Assembly (NCBI GenBank): GCA_946480715.1
Contig: CAMLKK010000034.1
Coordinates: 1 to 27,134 of the forward strand
DNA from: an uncultured Bacteriovorax sp.
Lineage (GTDB): Bacteria > Bdellovibrionota > Bacteriovoracia > Bacteriovoracales > Bacteriovoracaceae
Direction of reading: 5' to 3'
Length of the DNA: 27,134 bases
The number at the start of each line of letters is the position of its first letter. Positions within the stretch are counted from its first letter, which is position 1. A model generated the notes under the pieces. That model was not told where the DNA came from, did not search any database, and saw nothing but the letters and a program-made list of their open reading frames with translations. A program made the position numbers and the translations under genes. Shown here piece after piece: positions 8,881-15,893 of this stretch.

Positions 8881-11379
8881 ATGTCAGACACAAACAACAC
8901 AAACCACGGCAATATCTCTCCTGTAGTTATTCAAGATGAGATGAAAAACTGTTACCTCGATTACGCAATGTCGGTAATCGTTGGTCGTGCTCTTCCTGAT
9001 GTTCGCGACGGGATGAAGCCGGTTCACAGACGTGTTCTCTATGCGATGGACTCGCTTAATAACTATCACAACAAACCATTCCTGAAATCAGCGAGAGTTG
9101 TTGGTGATATTATCGGTAAGTATCACCCACACGGTGACTCTGCTGTTTATGGTGCAATCGTTCGTTTAGCGCAAGATTTCTCTATGAGATATCCATTAGT
9201 AGACGGACAAGGAAACTTCGGTTCAATCGACGGTGATAGTGCAGCGGCCATGCGTTATACCGAAATCAGAATGAAGAAAATTTCTGAAGAGATGATGGCC
9301 GATCTTGATAAAGAAACAGTTGATTGGCAGCCGAACTACGATGACTCTTTAATTGAGCCAAGTGTTCTTCCTACAAAAGTTCCAAACCTTCTTATCAATG
9401 GTTCATCTGGTATCGCTGTTGGTATGGCGACAAACATTCCTCCGCATAACTTAAGCGAGATCATGAATGGATTGTTGCTTCTTCTTGATAATCCAACAGG
9501 TGTTTCAATTGATGATCTAATGAAAGTAATTCCAGGACCAGACTTCCCTACTGCTGGAGCTATCCACGGTACGGAAGGAATTCGTTCTGCTTATCACACA
9601 GGTAAAGGTGTTCTTCAAATTCGTGCAAAAATCGATGTTGAACATAATGCTAAAAAAGATCGCGACAGTATCATCATCACGGAACTTCCTTATCAGGTTA
9701 ACAAAGCAAAACTTATCGAACGTATTGCTGAACTTGTTAACGAAAAAGAAATCACAGGTATTTCAGATCTACGTGATGAATCTTCTCGTGAAGGAATTAG
9801 AATCGTTATCGATCTTAAGAAAGGTGAAATTGCTACTGTTATCATTAACAAACTTTATAAAGCGACTCCGTTACAAACTTCATTTGGTATTATTTTCTTA
9901 TCAATTGTTAACGGTTCACCAAGAATTTTAAATCTTAAAGACCAGCTACTATTCTTCATCGATCACCGTCGCGAAATCGTCATTCGTCGTACAGTTTACG
10001 AACTGAAAAAAGCGAAAGAACGTGCTCACATTTTAGAAGGTTTAAAGATTGCTGTTGAAAACATCGACGCAATTGTTGAGTTAGTTAAAAAAGCTGAAGG
10101 CCCTGTCCAAGCTAAAACTAAATTAATGAGTACATACTCACTCTCTGACATTCAAGCGCAAGCTATTCTCGATATGAGACTACAACGCTTAACTGGTCTT
10201 GAGCGTGACAAAATTATCAAAGACTACAACGACATCATGAAAGAGATTGCTCGCTTAGAAGGAATTCTTCAAAGTGATGAACTTATCACTGGAATTATCC
10301 GTGATGAATTCAGAGAAATTCTTGAAAACTTCGGCGACAAACGTCGCACGGAAATCGTAGCAAAAGCTGACGAAATCCAAATGGAAGATCTTGTTAAGCA
10401 AGAAGACGTGATTGTTACAATTACTCATAAAGGTTACGTAAAACGTATGGCGATGGATACATACCGCACGCAAAAACGTGGCGGTACTGGTGTTAAAGGT
10501 GCAGATGGAGCAGATGATGATTTCTACACATCGATCTTCACGGCCAACACTCACTCTACTCTCTTCATTTTCACTAACAAAGGACAAGTGTTCTCGATCA
10601 AGGTTTACAACATTCCAGAAGGAAACCGTACAACGAAAGGTCGCAACATTGTTAACTTGATTGCTGTTCCACCGGGTGAAACAGTGAAGAAAATCCTTTG
10701 TCTTCCAGATTCAATCGAAGGAAAATTCCTGATGATTGCAACGGAAAAAGGGATCGTGAAAAAATCTGAACTTTCTGAATACAAAAATATTCGTCAGTCT
10801 GGATTAACTGCAATCAAAATTATCGAAGGTGATAATCTTCTTTCTGTAAGAATTACTGATGGAACAAAAGATGTTCTTCTATGTTCTTCTTCAGGTAAAA
10901 TTATTCGTTTTGCTGAGACAGACGCACGTCCACTTGGTCGCGTTTCTCAAGGGGTAAAAGGAATTGAGCTTACGGATGAAGAAAAAATTATCGGTATGGA
11001 AATCATCGATGATTCAGTGGAAATTCTATCAGTAACAGCTAATGGTTACGGAAAACGTACAAGTGTTTCTGAATACCGCAGACAAACTCGCGGTGGTAAA
11101 GGAATTCTGGCGATGAGACTCACAGATAAAAACGGTGACATCATTGATATCAAACCAGTTACTGATAAAGATGACTTGATGATTATCTCGGATAAAGGTC
11201 AGGTTATTAGAACGAAAATTTCTGGAATTTCATTAATGGGTAGAACGACTCAAGGTGTTCGTCTGATCAAGCTTAAAGATGGTGAGACAGTTGTGGCCGT
11301 TGAGAAAATTGTTGATCCAGATGAAGATTTCGAAAGCATCCCAGAGGGCGCGAATGCAGATGCGCCAAAATCTGAATAA
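8881..11379 (+). CDS. gyrA: DNA gyrase subunit A
   Basis: GyrA cuts and religates DNA and wraps it through its C-terminal beta-pinwheel. The 832-residue product has the winged-helix region, the catalytic tyrosine Y126 in [11 protein letters not shown], and a C-terminal domain starting with a GyrA-box-like KRGGTG (about 531-536, canonical QRRGGKG) plus a later TRGGKG. In the quinolone-determining region the sequence is [12 protein letters not shown]: the E. coli Ser83 equivalent (S87) is kept but the Asp87 equivalent is Gly91. The gene follows gyrB after 24 bp with AAAGGT as ribosome binding site. An acidic tail of about 20 residues ends the protein. A terminator-like hairpin lies 21 bp after the stop, inside the next gene. 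Confidence 0.98.
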   Translation: MSDTNNTNHGNISPVVIQDEMKNCYLDYAMSVIVGRALPDVRDGMKPVHRRVLYAMDSLNNYHNKPFLKSARVVGDIIGKYHPHGDSAVYGAIVRLAQDFSMRYPLVDGQGNFGSIDGDSAAAMRYTEIRMKKISEEMMADLDKETVDWQPNYDDSLIEPSVLPTKVPNLLINGSSGIAVGMATNIPPHNLSEIMNGLLLLLDNPTGVSIDDLMKVIPGPDFPTAGAIHGTEGIRSAYHTGKGVLQIRAKIDVEHNAKKDRDSIIITELPYQVNKAKLIERIAELVNEKEITGISDLRDESSREGIRIVIDLKKGEIATVIINKLYKATPLQTSFGIIFLSIVNGSPRILNLKDQLLFFIDHRREIVIRRTVYELKKAKERAHILEGLKIAVENIDAIVELVKKAEGPVQAKTKLMSTYSLSDIQAQAILDMRLQRLTGLERDKIIKDYNDIMKEIARLEGILQSDELITGIIRDEFREILENFGDKRRTEIVAKADEIQMEDLVKQEDVIVTITHKGYVKRMAMDTYRTQKRGGTGVKGADGADDDFYTSIFTANTHSTLFIFTNKGQVFSIKVYNIPEGNRTTKGRNIVNLIAVPPGETVKKILCLPDSIEGKFLMIATEKGIVKKSELSEYKNIRQSGLTAIKIIEGDNLLSVRITDGTKDVLLCSSSGKIIRFAETDARPLGRVSQGVKGIELTDEEKIIGMEIIDDSVEILSVTANGYGKRTSVSEYRRQTRGGKGILAMRLTDKNGDIIDIKPVTDKDDLMIISDKGQVIRTKISGISLMGRTTQGVRLIKLKDGETVVAVEKIVDPDEDFESIPEGANADAPKSE

Positions 11380-12178
11380 GAAAACTTTTAAAACTTTAGT
11401 TAAGAGCACTCTCATCATGAGTGCTCTTACTTTGGTTTCCTGCGACTTCACTCCTCCTATCAATCGTAAAATTATTGATGCTCAAAACTACATTACTGAA
11501 CAAGAGTATGAACGTTCGGCAACTTTGTACGAAGACATTCTTAAAAGTAATCCTTCACCGGATTTACGTTTGAAAATTTGTTATCAGCTGGGTGAACTGT
11601 ATTCAATCTACTTAGGAAATTATAAAAAGGCTGCTTACTACTATAATGAAGTAAAAGCTTTAACTGAAGATCCATTGTGGTTGATTAAAACGGAAGAAAA
11701 ACTAGCTGATGTGAACTTCAACTATTTAAAGAACTATAGAGATGCCATAAAAAACTACACTCGCCTCTCAGAGTTCACACCAAAGCTAAAAAACTTCGAT
11801 TTCTTCCAGCTGCAAATTGCACTTGCCCATTATTATCTTAATGAAAAAGATAAGGCCCTTCAGCAGCTCACAATCATTCAATCCAATCCGAATCATGAAT
11901 ATTTTGTGCGTTCTTTTTATTATATTGGTCTCATTTACTTCGAACAAAAAGATTTCAGCAAAGCTCTTTATGTTTGGTCTGAATATTTAAAAAGAGAAAC
12001 GAAAAAAGAAGCGATTGTTCAAGCGAAGTTCATGGTCGCAAACGCTTACGAATCAACTGAAAATTTGAAGATGGCCTACGATATCTATTACTCAATAGCC
12101 AATGATTATCCCAATCCAGATGTGATACAAAATCGTCTGAATTCTCTTTATCAAAGAAGAGTTTCACGTAGGCGCTAA
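11354..12178 (+). CDS. TPR-repeat lipoprotein of unknown function
   Basis: This predicted lipoprotein of about 274 residues begins inside the end of gyrA. I place the start at ATG 11354 because AGAGGG lies 5 nt upstream; ATG 11360 is an alternative. The signal peptide ends in the lipobox LVSC (C30), followed by Asp at +2, which in E. coli favours retention in the inner membrane. The rest is helical with repeated tetratricopeptide-like units, for example [33 protein letters not shown] and [15 protein letters not shown], suggesting a protein-protein scaffold facing the periplasm. It resembles BamD- or YbgF-type TPR proteins only in general fold. It is followed 2 bp later by the ATP synthase accessory genes. 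No specific function is assigned. Confidence 0.85.
   Translation: MQMRQNLNKKTFKTLVKSTLIMSALTLVSCDFTPPINRKIIDAQNYITEQEYERSATLYEDILKSNPSPDLRLKICYQLGELYSIYLGNYKKAAYYYNEVKALTEDPLWLIKTEEKLADVNFNYLKNYRDAIKNYTRLSEFTPKLKNFDFFQLQIALAHYYLNEKDKALQQLTIIQSNPNHEYFVRSFYYIGLIYFEQKDFSKALYVWSEYLKRETKKEAIVQAKFMVANAYESTENLKMAYDIYYSIANDYPNPDVIQNRLNSLYQRRVSRRR
11401..11429. repeat. 11-bp perfect hairpin between gyrA end and lipoprotein signal codons
   Basis: TAAGAGCACTC (11401-11411) and GAGTGCTCTTA (11419-11429) form a perfect stem with a 7-nt loop, starting 21 nt after the gyrA stop. Downstream is CTTTGGTTTCC, not a true T-tract, so it is terminator-like without being a standard terminator. The same bases encode part of the lipoprotein signal peptide. 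Confidence 0.85.
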
Positions 12179-12180
12179 TC

Positions 12181-12375
12181 ATGAATAAAAAATGGCTTCA
12201 AATTACCGGACTCGCCCTCAGTCTACCATCAACGATATTTATTGCGGTTTGGGGGGCTATGCATTTGGCCGAAATAGGGATATTAACTAGGACCCAGGCC
12301 GTTTTGCTTTTTCTTGCCATCATTGGCAACATCCTCTTCATGATGGTTTACTATGCTTATAAGCGAAAGAATTGA
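12181..12375 (+). CDS. Small two-helix membrane protein, AtpZ-like
   Basis: The 64-residue product has a short basic start (MNKKW), two predicted transmembrane helices (about 8-28 and 39-58) and a basic tail (YKRKN). Size, topology and position just before an AtpI-like gene and atpB fit the AtpZ-type accessory proteins found at the head of atp operons, which are associated with AtpI and proposed to help Mg2+/Ca2+ handling or c-ring assembly. The family motif is weak, so the name rests mostly on context. The ATG at 12181 is 2 bp after the lipoprotein stop, with GTAGGCG upstream. Its end overlaps the next gene by 23 bp. Confidence 0.65.
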   Translation: MNKKWLQITGLALSLPSTIFIAVWGAMHLAEIGILTRTQAVLLFLAIIGNILFMMVYYAYKRKN

Positions 12376-12727
12376 TCTAAAAAAATACGCCCTCTACTCG
12401 TCAGTCCTCATCATTATTTCTATTTTTCTTGCTCGAAACTCATCTGAACTCATGGTTATGGCCACGGTTTTTTTAGCAGCGGGTCTTAATCAATATATGT
12501 TAGTTAGAGGTGTTTCTAAAATCGCAAATCAGGCCGTGGGCAAAGAAGAAAGCAGTAAGTTTGATCTCATCGTTCTTTTTATCGGAAAATTAATTGTGCT
12601 GGTTGTCGCCCTAACTTTAGGTGTACAAATTATGGCAAAAAGGATAATAATTCCTCTGTTAATTTACGTATTACAAATAGTTGTCCTCTACCTGAGTTTG
12701 AAAAAACCAGTGCAGGAGAAGGAATAA
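12353..12727 (+). CDS. AtpI-like ATP synthase accessory membrane protein
   Basis: The 124-residue protein contains four predicted transmembrane helices (about 12-28, 33-52, 72-92 and 97-117) with charged loops and a charged end (KKPVQEKE). AtpI proteins have four helices, a similar length, and sit directly before atpB, where they assist c-ring assembly. Primary-sequence likeness is weak, as is normal for AtpI. The ATG at 12353 lies within the previous gene; it is needed to include the first helix, and only a weak GATGG precedes it, so translational coupling is likely. The stop is 4 bp before atpB. Confidence 0.7.
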   Translation: MLISERIDLKKYALYSSVLIIISIFLARNSSELMVMATVFLAAGLNQYMLVRGVSKIANQAVGKEESSKFDLIVLFIGKLIVLVVALTLGVQIMAKRIIIPLLIYVLQIVVLYLSLKKPVQEKE

Positions 12728-12731
12728 GTAG

Positions 12732-13541
12732 ATGAAGAAATTTTCGCTTTTAACTTTGCTCACTCTAATCAGCAGTAATGCTCACGCTTCTGGTGGATTT
12801 ACTTGGGTAACTCAACTAGGACATGCAACAGGATTAGATAATCTTTTTCATGTTGGCGAAACTCACCTTCACTACGATCACATTTTAACTTTCATCATCG
12901 TACTTGCACTTCTTATTATCTCTGGTCTTTTCTACAGATCAAAAACAGCGAATGCAGACGCTGCAGTTATTCCAGATAAAGGATGGTCATACAGAAATCT
13001 TTTAGAACTTTATGGTTCATTCATCTACACGCAAGCTCGCGCAGTATTAGGTGAAAAAGATGCTCCAAAATATTATCCATTCGTTGCTACAATGTTCATC
13101 GTAGTTTTCGTTTGTAACATGATCGGATTGATTCCAGGATTTTTACCTCCAACAGAATCAATCAACACAACTCTTGCTCTTGGTATTTTCTCATTCCTTT
13201 ACTTCAACATTAAAGGTTGTAAAGAACTTGGAACAATCAATTACCTTAAGCACTTTGCTGGCCCACTTTGGTACATGGCAATTTTGATTTTCCCAATCGA
13301 AATCATCTCAACATGTATTCGTCCAGTTTCTCTAGCTCTTCGTCTCTACGGAAACATGTACGGGGACCACATGGTTCTTGGAACATTCTCTAACCTTGCA
13401 CCACTTCTTGTTCCAATCGTGTTCATGGTTCTAGGGATTCTAGTTTCTTTTATTCAAGCTTACGTATTTACGATGTTATCAATGGTTTATGTTAGTTTAG
13501 CTACTGCTCACCACGATCATGGTGATCACGCTCATCACTAA
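12732..13541 (+). CDS. atpB: ATP synthase Fo subunit a
   Basis: Subunit a forms the ion half-channels beside the rotating c-ring. The 269-residue protein has five or six membrane helices and the conserved block SLALRLYGNMYGDH, in which R204 corresponds to the essential Arg210 of E. coli; Q242 in the last helix corresponds to E. coli Gln252. The first 19 residues look like a cleavable signal peptide (hydrophobic run, then NAHA before SGG), and the C-terminus is His-rich, with HHDHGDHAHH as the last ten residues. It follows the AtpI-like gene by 4 bp and precedes atpE by 42 bp. atpF and the F1 genes do not follow, so the ATP synthase genes are split. Confidence 0.96.
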   Translation: MKKFSLLTLLTLISSNAHASGGFTWVTQLGHATGLDNLFHVGETHLHYDHILTFIIVLALLIISGLFYRSKTANADAAVIPDKGWSYRNLLELYGSFIYTQARAVLGEKDAPKYYPFVATMFIVVFVCNMIGLIPGFLPPTESINTTLALGIFSFLYFNIKGCKELGTINYLKHFAGPLWYMAILIFPIEIISTCIRPVSLALRLYGNMYGDHMVLGTFSNLAPLLVPIVFMVLGILVSFIQAYVFTMLSMVYVSLATAHHDHGDHAHH

Positions 13542-13583
13542 GAGAAAACCAGAAATATTAATTTTTTGTCTAAGGAGACAATC

Positions 13584-13898
13584 ATGGCTAAGAAACTTCC
13601 AGTTATTCTCGCTTTCGTACTTTTCTTCTCTCTTGTAGCATCTCAAGCATTTGCTCAAGGTGGAACTGCTGCTGCAGGTATGTCTGACGTAGCTATCAAG
13701 TACATCTCTTACTTCTTCGCTCTTGGAATCGCTGTTTTCGGTGGTACTCAAGCTCAATCTAAAGCAGCTTCAGTTGCTCTAGAAGGTATCGCTCGTAACC
13801 CAGCTGCTGCTGATAAGATCCAAACTCCAATGATTCTTGGTCTTGCACTTATGGAATCACTTGTAATTTTCGCTCTTATCTCTACTTTCCTTGTTTAA
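13584..13898 (+). CDS. atpE: ATP synthase Fo subunit c, with N-terminal signal peptide
   Basis: Subunit c forms the ion-carrying rotor ring. The ATG at 13584 is chosen over an in-frame TTG at 13566 because AAGGAGA lies 5 nt before the ATG. The 104-residue product starts with a probable signal peptide (about 1-24, ending ASQAFA), then two helices joined by the conserved polar loop GIARNPAA. The ion-binding carboxylate is E91 in LALMESL. Aligned to Ilyobacter tartaricus without gaps between R45 and the ligands, Q58, E91 and S92 match the sodium ligands Gln32, Glu65 and Ser66, while Thr67 and Tyr70 are Leu and Phe. The Gly-repeat motif of helix 1 is largely replaced. It is the last gene before a strong terminator. 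Confidence 0.95.
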   Translation: MAKKLPVILAFVLFFSLVASQAFAQGGTAAAGMSDVAIKYISYFFALGIAVFGGTQAQSKAASVALEGIARNPAAADKIQTPMILGLALMESLVIFALISTFLV

Positions 13899-13918
13899 TC
13901 CGCTCACGCGTTTTAAAG

Positions 13919-13955
13919 ATAAAAAACGGGGAGCTGAAAAGCTCCCCTTTTTTTT
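13919..13955. terminator. Bidirectional rho-independent terminator after atpE
   Basis: GGGGAGCT (13928-13935), loop GAAA, AGCTCCCC (13940-13947) is a perfect 8-bp stem with a stable tetraloop, followed by eight T (13948-13955). On the other strand the stem is followed by G and six T, so it can also end the minus-strand unit arriving from 13977. It starts 29 bp after the atpE stop. Confidence 0.95.
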
Positions 13956-13976
13956 GCTCGCTTGTCAGTGTTCTCA

Positions 13977-14228
13977 TTAGTGTGACCAAACCTTATGCGA
14001 ATTGAATTGTCTTTCAACCTGAACACTTTGATGGTTTGGACCAACTTTTCTGTAAAGTACTTGGCCTTCGAAAAGAAAATAAGAAACACTTCTAAGAACT
14101 AGACCACTTAATCGACCTAACTCCCACACGATTTTTAAAAAAGACTTCAAACTCTTACTTGAGTAAAAACTGAATTCCTTCATTTCAGAAAACAAGACAT
14201 AACGATGCCTTTGAAACATTTGTTCCAT
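13977..14228 (-). CDS. Small hypothetical protein, 83 residues
   Basis: I do not recognise this basic protein. It begins MEQMFQRHRYVLFSEMKEF and ends in a His/Lys/Arg-rich, low-hydrophobicity stretch; a moderately hydrophobic centre (KIVWELGRLSGLVLRSVSYF) could be an amphipathic helix. Support for a real gene is positional: GGAG (14236-14239 on the plus strand as CTCC) is 7 nt before the ATG, a possible promoter TTGAGT-N17-TTAAAT lies at 14249-14277, and a bidirectional terminator begins 21 bp after the stop. It may instead be transcribed from the stronger promoter at 14435-14463 that serves the micro-ORF upstream. A chance ORF inside a non-coding RNA gene remains possible. Confidence 0.45.
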   Translation of the reverse strand: MEQMFQRHRYVLFSEMKEFSFYSSKSLKSFLKIVWELGRLSGLVLRSVSYFLFEGQVLYRKVGPNHQSVQVERQFNSHKVWSH

Positions 14229-14306
14229 AAAAAAACTCCAATAGTTAAATTTAAAAACGCAAAATCACTAAACTCAAAAAACCTTTAGAGATTACAAAAG
14301 AAAAAA

Positions 14307-14405
14307 CATGAATGTACTGTGGGCTTTTCTAGAGTGCGACTGGGTAAGTGACGGCACGAAGATCAGTACAAATCATCTTTTTGCTAATTGAAATCATGAA
14401 TGTAC
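14307..14405 (-). repeat. Pair of 11-bp direct repeats GTACATTCATG spanning two start codons
   Basis: On the minus strand GTACATTCATG occurs at 14405-14395, including the micro-ORF ATG, and again at 14317-14307, including the ATG of a five-codon ORF that ends at 14292. The copies are 88 bp apart. Only the first has a Shine-Dalgarno. Confidence 0.8.
14329..14397 (-). CDS. 22-codon micro-ORF with strong Shine-Dalgarno (leader peptide candidate)
   Basis: The ATG at 14397 is preceded by AGGAGGT with 6 nt spacing, the strongest ribosome binding site noticed in the window, which in turn lies about 20 nt below a consensus promoter. The ORF encodes 22 residues starting MISISKKMICTDLR and ending TYPVAL, then TAG. 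There is no similarity I recognise. A 7-bp inverted repeat (14313-14319 with 14364-14370) and an inner GTGC/GCAC stem (14334-14337, 14354-14357) overlap the coding part, so a translating ribosome would open them. The start context GTACATTCATG is repeated exactly at 14307-14317 before a five-codon ORF. It could be a regulatory leader peptide, a small toxin-like or secreted peptide, or part of an RNA. Confidence 0.5.
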   Translation of the reverse strand: MISISKKMICTDLRAVTYPVAL

Positions 14406-14434
14406 CTCCTTTCGTTTGAGTGATAATTATTTCG

Positions 14435-14463
14435 AGAATAAATTGTGTTTGGATTTTTGTCAA
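14435..14463 (-). promoter_or_regulatory. Near-consensus sigma-70 promoter for the 14.3-kb micro-ORF unit
   Basis: On the minus strand a perfect TTGACA (14463-14458) is followed by exactly 17 nt and TATTCT (14440-14435, four of six). Predicted transcription starts near 14428 and gives a leader of about 30 nt before the micro-ORF ATG. It is the best promoter match noticed in the window. Confidence 0.7.
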
Positions 14464-14486
14464 ATGGAAAAATTTTCTTCAACTAT

Positions 14487-14522
14487 TGAAGACTAAGCAT
14501 CGAAAGAATGACTTAGTCTTCA
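14487..14522 (-). terminator. Hairpin after the Cys-rich protein gene (probable terminator)
   Basis: TGAAGACTAAG (14487-14497) and CTTAGTCTTCA (14512-14522) form a perfect 11-bp stem starting 9 bp after the stop at 14532. The loop can extend pairing through CAT/ATG. No immediate T-run follows on the minus strand; AATTTTT comes about 15 nt later. It probably ends the mfd-to-Cys-rich block and insulates the promoter at 14463. Confidence 0.65.
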
Positions 14523-14531
14523 CATAAAATT

Positions 14532-15089
14532 TTAACGGCCGCAGTTTCTTAAGATCGCGGAAATTTCAATTGCTTCATCACAAGCAAATGTTCCAAGTTT
14601 TGAGCAAGAATATTTTGTACATTCCAACACTTCATTTGAAACACCTTTACATTGATTTAAAACGCTAACTACTTCAAAGCGATCATCAAGTGAGAAACGT
14701 GGAAGCTTGCTTGTAAAAAAATCAAAACACTGTGATCCATAGTTATTAGAACAGGCCATAGAAATTTCTGAAAGTTCATTGAAGTCATCTCTTTGGAATG
14801 ATGGAATCGGTAGGCATGCTTTTACGATACATGCGTTTCCAAAATTTCCTGAACATGCACGAGTGACATTTTGAATTTCTGTTTGATCATCACACTCCCA
14901 AGTTGAAAGACGAGAACATATTTCTTTCACACAAGATCCTTGATCAGGTCTTGGGTAACATTGGTCTTCATTATGCTTAGTAGTCGATCCGGAAATTAAT
15001 TGAGAATAGAATTCACCGGCCAATTGCTCTGGAGTTTTTTCAGCAGCAATTAAAGATGTGGACATAAGTAGTAGTAAGAACCATTTCAT
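14532..15089 (-). CDS. Secreted Cys-rich protein with about four tandem repeats
   Basis: I do not recognise a family. The start at 15089 is chosen over an ATG at 15104 because AAGGAG lies directly between them, 6 nt before the second ATG. The 185-residue product has a signal peptide (MKWFLLLLMSTSLIAA, cleavage near AEK) and 14 cysteines in the mature part. About four units of 36-40 residues share the pattern of two Cys near the start, a Leu/aromatic position, an acidic pair or triplet, a Glu-containing helix, then Cys before a short Asn/Gly turn and Cys: compare WECDDQTEIQ, FQRDDFNELSEI, FSLDDRFEVVSV and FACDEAIEISAI. The even Cys count suggests disulfides in the periplasm or outside the cell. 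It is the last gene of its block, 39 bp after the methyltransferase. Confidence 0.8.
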   Translation of the reverse strand: MKWFLLLLMSTSLIAAEKTPEQLAGEFYSQLISGSTTKHNEDQCYPRPDQGSCVKEICSRLSTWECDDQTEIQNVTRACSGNFGNACIVKACLPIPSFQRDDFNELSEISMACSNNYGSQCFDFFTSKLPRFSLDDRFEVVSVLNQCKGVSNEVLECTKYSCSKLGTFACDEAIEISAILRNCGR

Positions 15090-15128
15090 AAAGAGCTCCT
15101 TCATTGTTCTCTGTTAAAGAGGTATCAA

Positions 15129-15893
15129 TTAAGGATAAGTCGGCGAACTCATCTTGAAAAGGAAGATAGTAGCAGCATTGGCCGCATTAAGATGGGCCAC
15201 TTGAGAATTGATATTAATCTTAATGACCGAGTCAGAATTTGTCAGAATGTCCTTATCAATTCCATGACCTTCACTGCCAATGATCACAACGCATTTTTCC
15301 GGAAAGTTGAAATTTTGAATGTCGATTGAGCCATCGATGTTGGCGGTAGAGATAATATGGTAGCCCATCTCTTTGAGTTTTTTTAAATCACCACGCACAT
15401 TGATGGAATGATGTGTTTTCATGGCAAATGCATTACCAGTTGATACACGGATGCAGCGACGAAGATAAGGTGAACAGGTTTTTTCATCTACAATGATTGA
15501 ATTAATATTAAAACCAGCTGCAGACCTTACGATGCTCCCAACGTTTTCTGGTGAACTTAATCCATTGAGCAGAATAATTTTTTTATCTAATTGATCTAGA
15601 GCATAGTCGGCAGGTTTTTCGGCCAGAAAAAGAACATCATGATGAATTTTAAATCCAGCGACCGATTCAAGAATTTTAGCGTCGGCAAAAAAAACGTTAT
15701 CACCAATTAGTTTGTGGCGGAGGAGAAATTCTTTTGTCGCTAGAATTTTAAAAACCTTCCTCCCCGATGCTGAATATTGCAAAAAAACCTTTTCGGTTTC
15801 TCCAACGATGAGGTTGTTGTCGTGAAGGACACGATCGCGCATTGAAATGAATTCAACAATACGAGGATCATTTGATGAAGATATCTCGATCAT
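15129..15893 (-). CDS. SpoU/TrmH-family RNA 2'-O-methyltransferase
   Basis: SPOUT enzymes of this family methylate ribose 2'-OH groups in tRNA or rRNA using S-adenosylmethionine. The 254-residue protein has a divergent N-terminal substrate-binding part (about 1-95) and the knotted catalytic domain with its three motifs: NGLSSPENVGSIVRSAAGF (about 109-127, with the catalytic Asn and Arg), VVIIGSEGHGID, and the C-terminal INSQVAHLNAANAATIFLF. In motif 3 the usual Ser-Leu-Asn is His-Leu-Asn. The target RNA cannot be told; tRNA-Gm18, 23S rRNA Gm2251-type and other enzymes share these motifs. Its ATG overlaps the uvrA stop by 4 bp. Confidence 0.88.
   Translation of the reverse strand: MIEISSSNDPRIVEFISMRDRVLHDNNLIVGETEKVFLQYSASGRKVFKILATKEFLLRHKLIGDNVFFADAKILESVAGFKIHHDVLFLAEKPADYALDQLDKKIILLNGLSSPENVGSIVRSAAGFNINSIIVDEKTCSPYLRRCIRVSTGNAFAMKTHHSINVRGDLKKLKEMGYHIISTANIDGSIDIQNFNFPEKCVVIIGSEGHGIDKDILTNSDSVIKININSQVAHLNAANAATIFLFKMSSPTYP

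Larger units (their letters stand above)
14229..14531. other. Gene-sparse stretch between 83-residue ORF and Cys-rich gene
   Basis: These 303 bp hold the micro-ORF unit described separately: promoter, strong Shine-Dalgarno, 22-codon and five-codon ORFs, a direct-repeat pair, nested stems, and the hairpin closing the block to the right. I see no tRNA, transposon end or DnaA box here. Confidence 0.7.

Noticed and set aside
9608..9931. 107-codon plus-strand ORF within gyrA
   Set aside because: It is an out-of-frame shadow of a highly conserved gene, with low-complexity Leu/Lys content and no ribosome binding site.
11279..11353. Longer start for the TPR lipoprotein
   Set aside because: It would put about 25 extra residues before the signal peptide and lies deep in gyrA; the AGAGGG before ATG 11354 and the lipobox spacing fit the shorter form.
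13566..13583. TTG start for atpE six codons upstream
   Set aside because: The Shine-Dalgarno AAGGAGA lies downstream of this TTG and 5 nt before ATG 13584.
13497..13757. 86-codon minus-strand ORF antisense to atpB/atpE
   Set aside because: It mirrors codon usage of atpE, has no ribosome binding site and lies over a gene with clear function.
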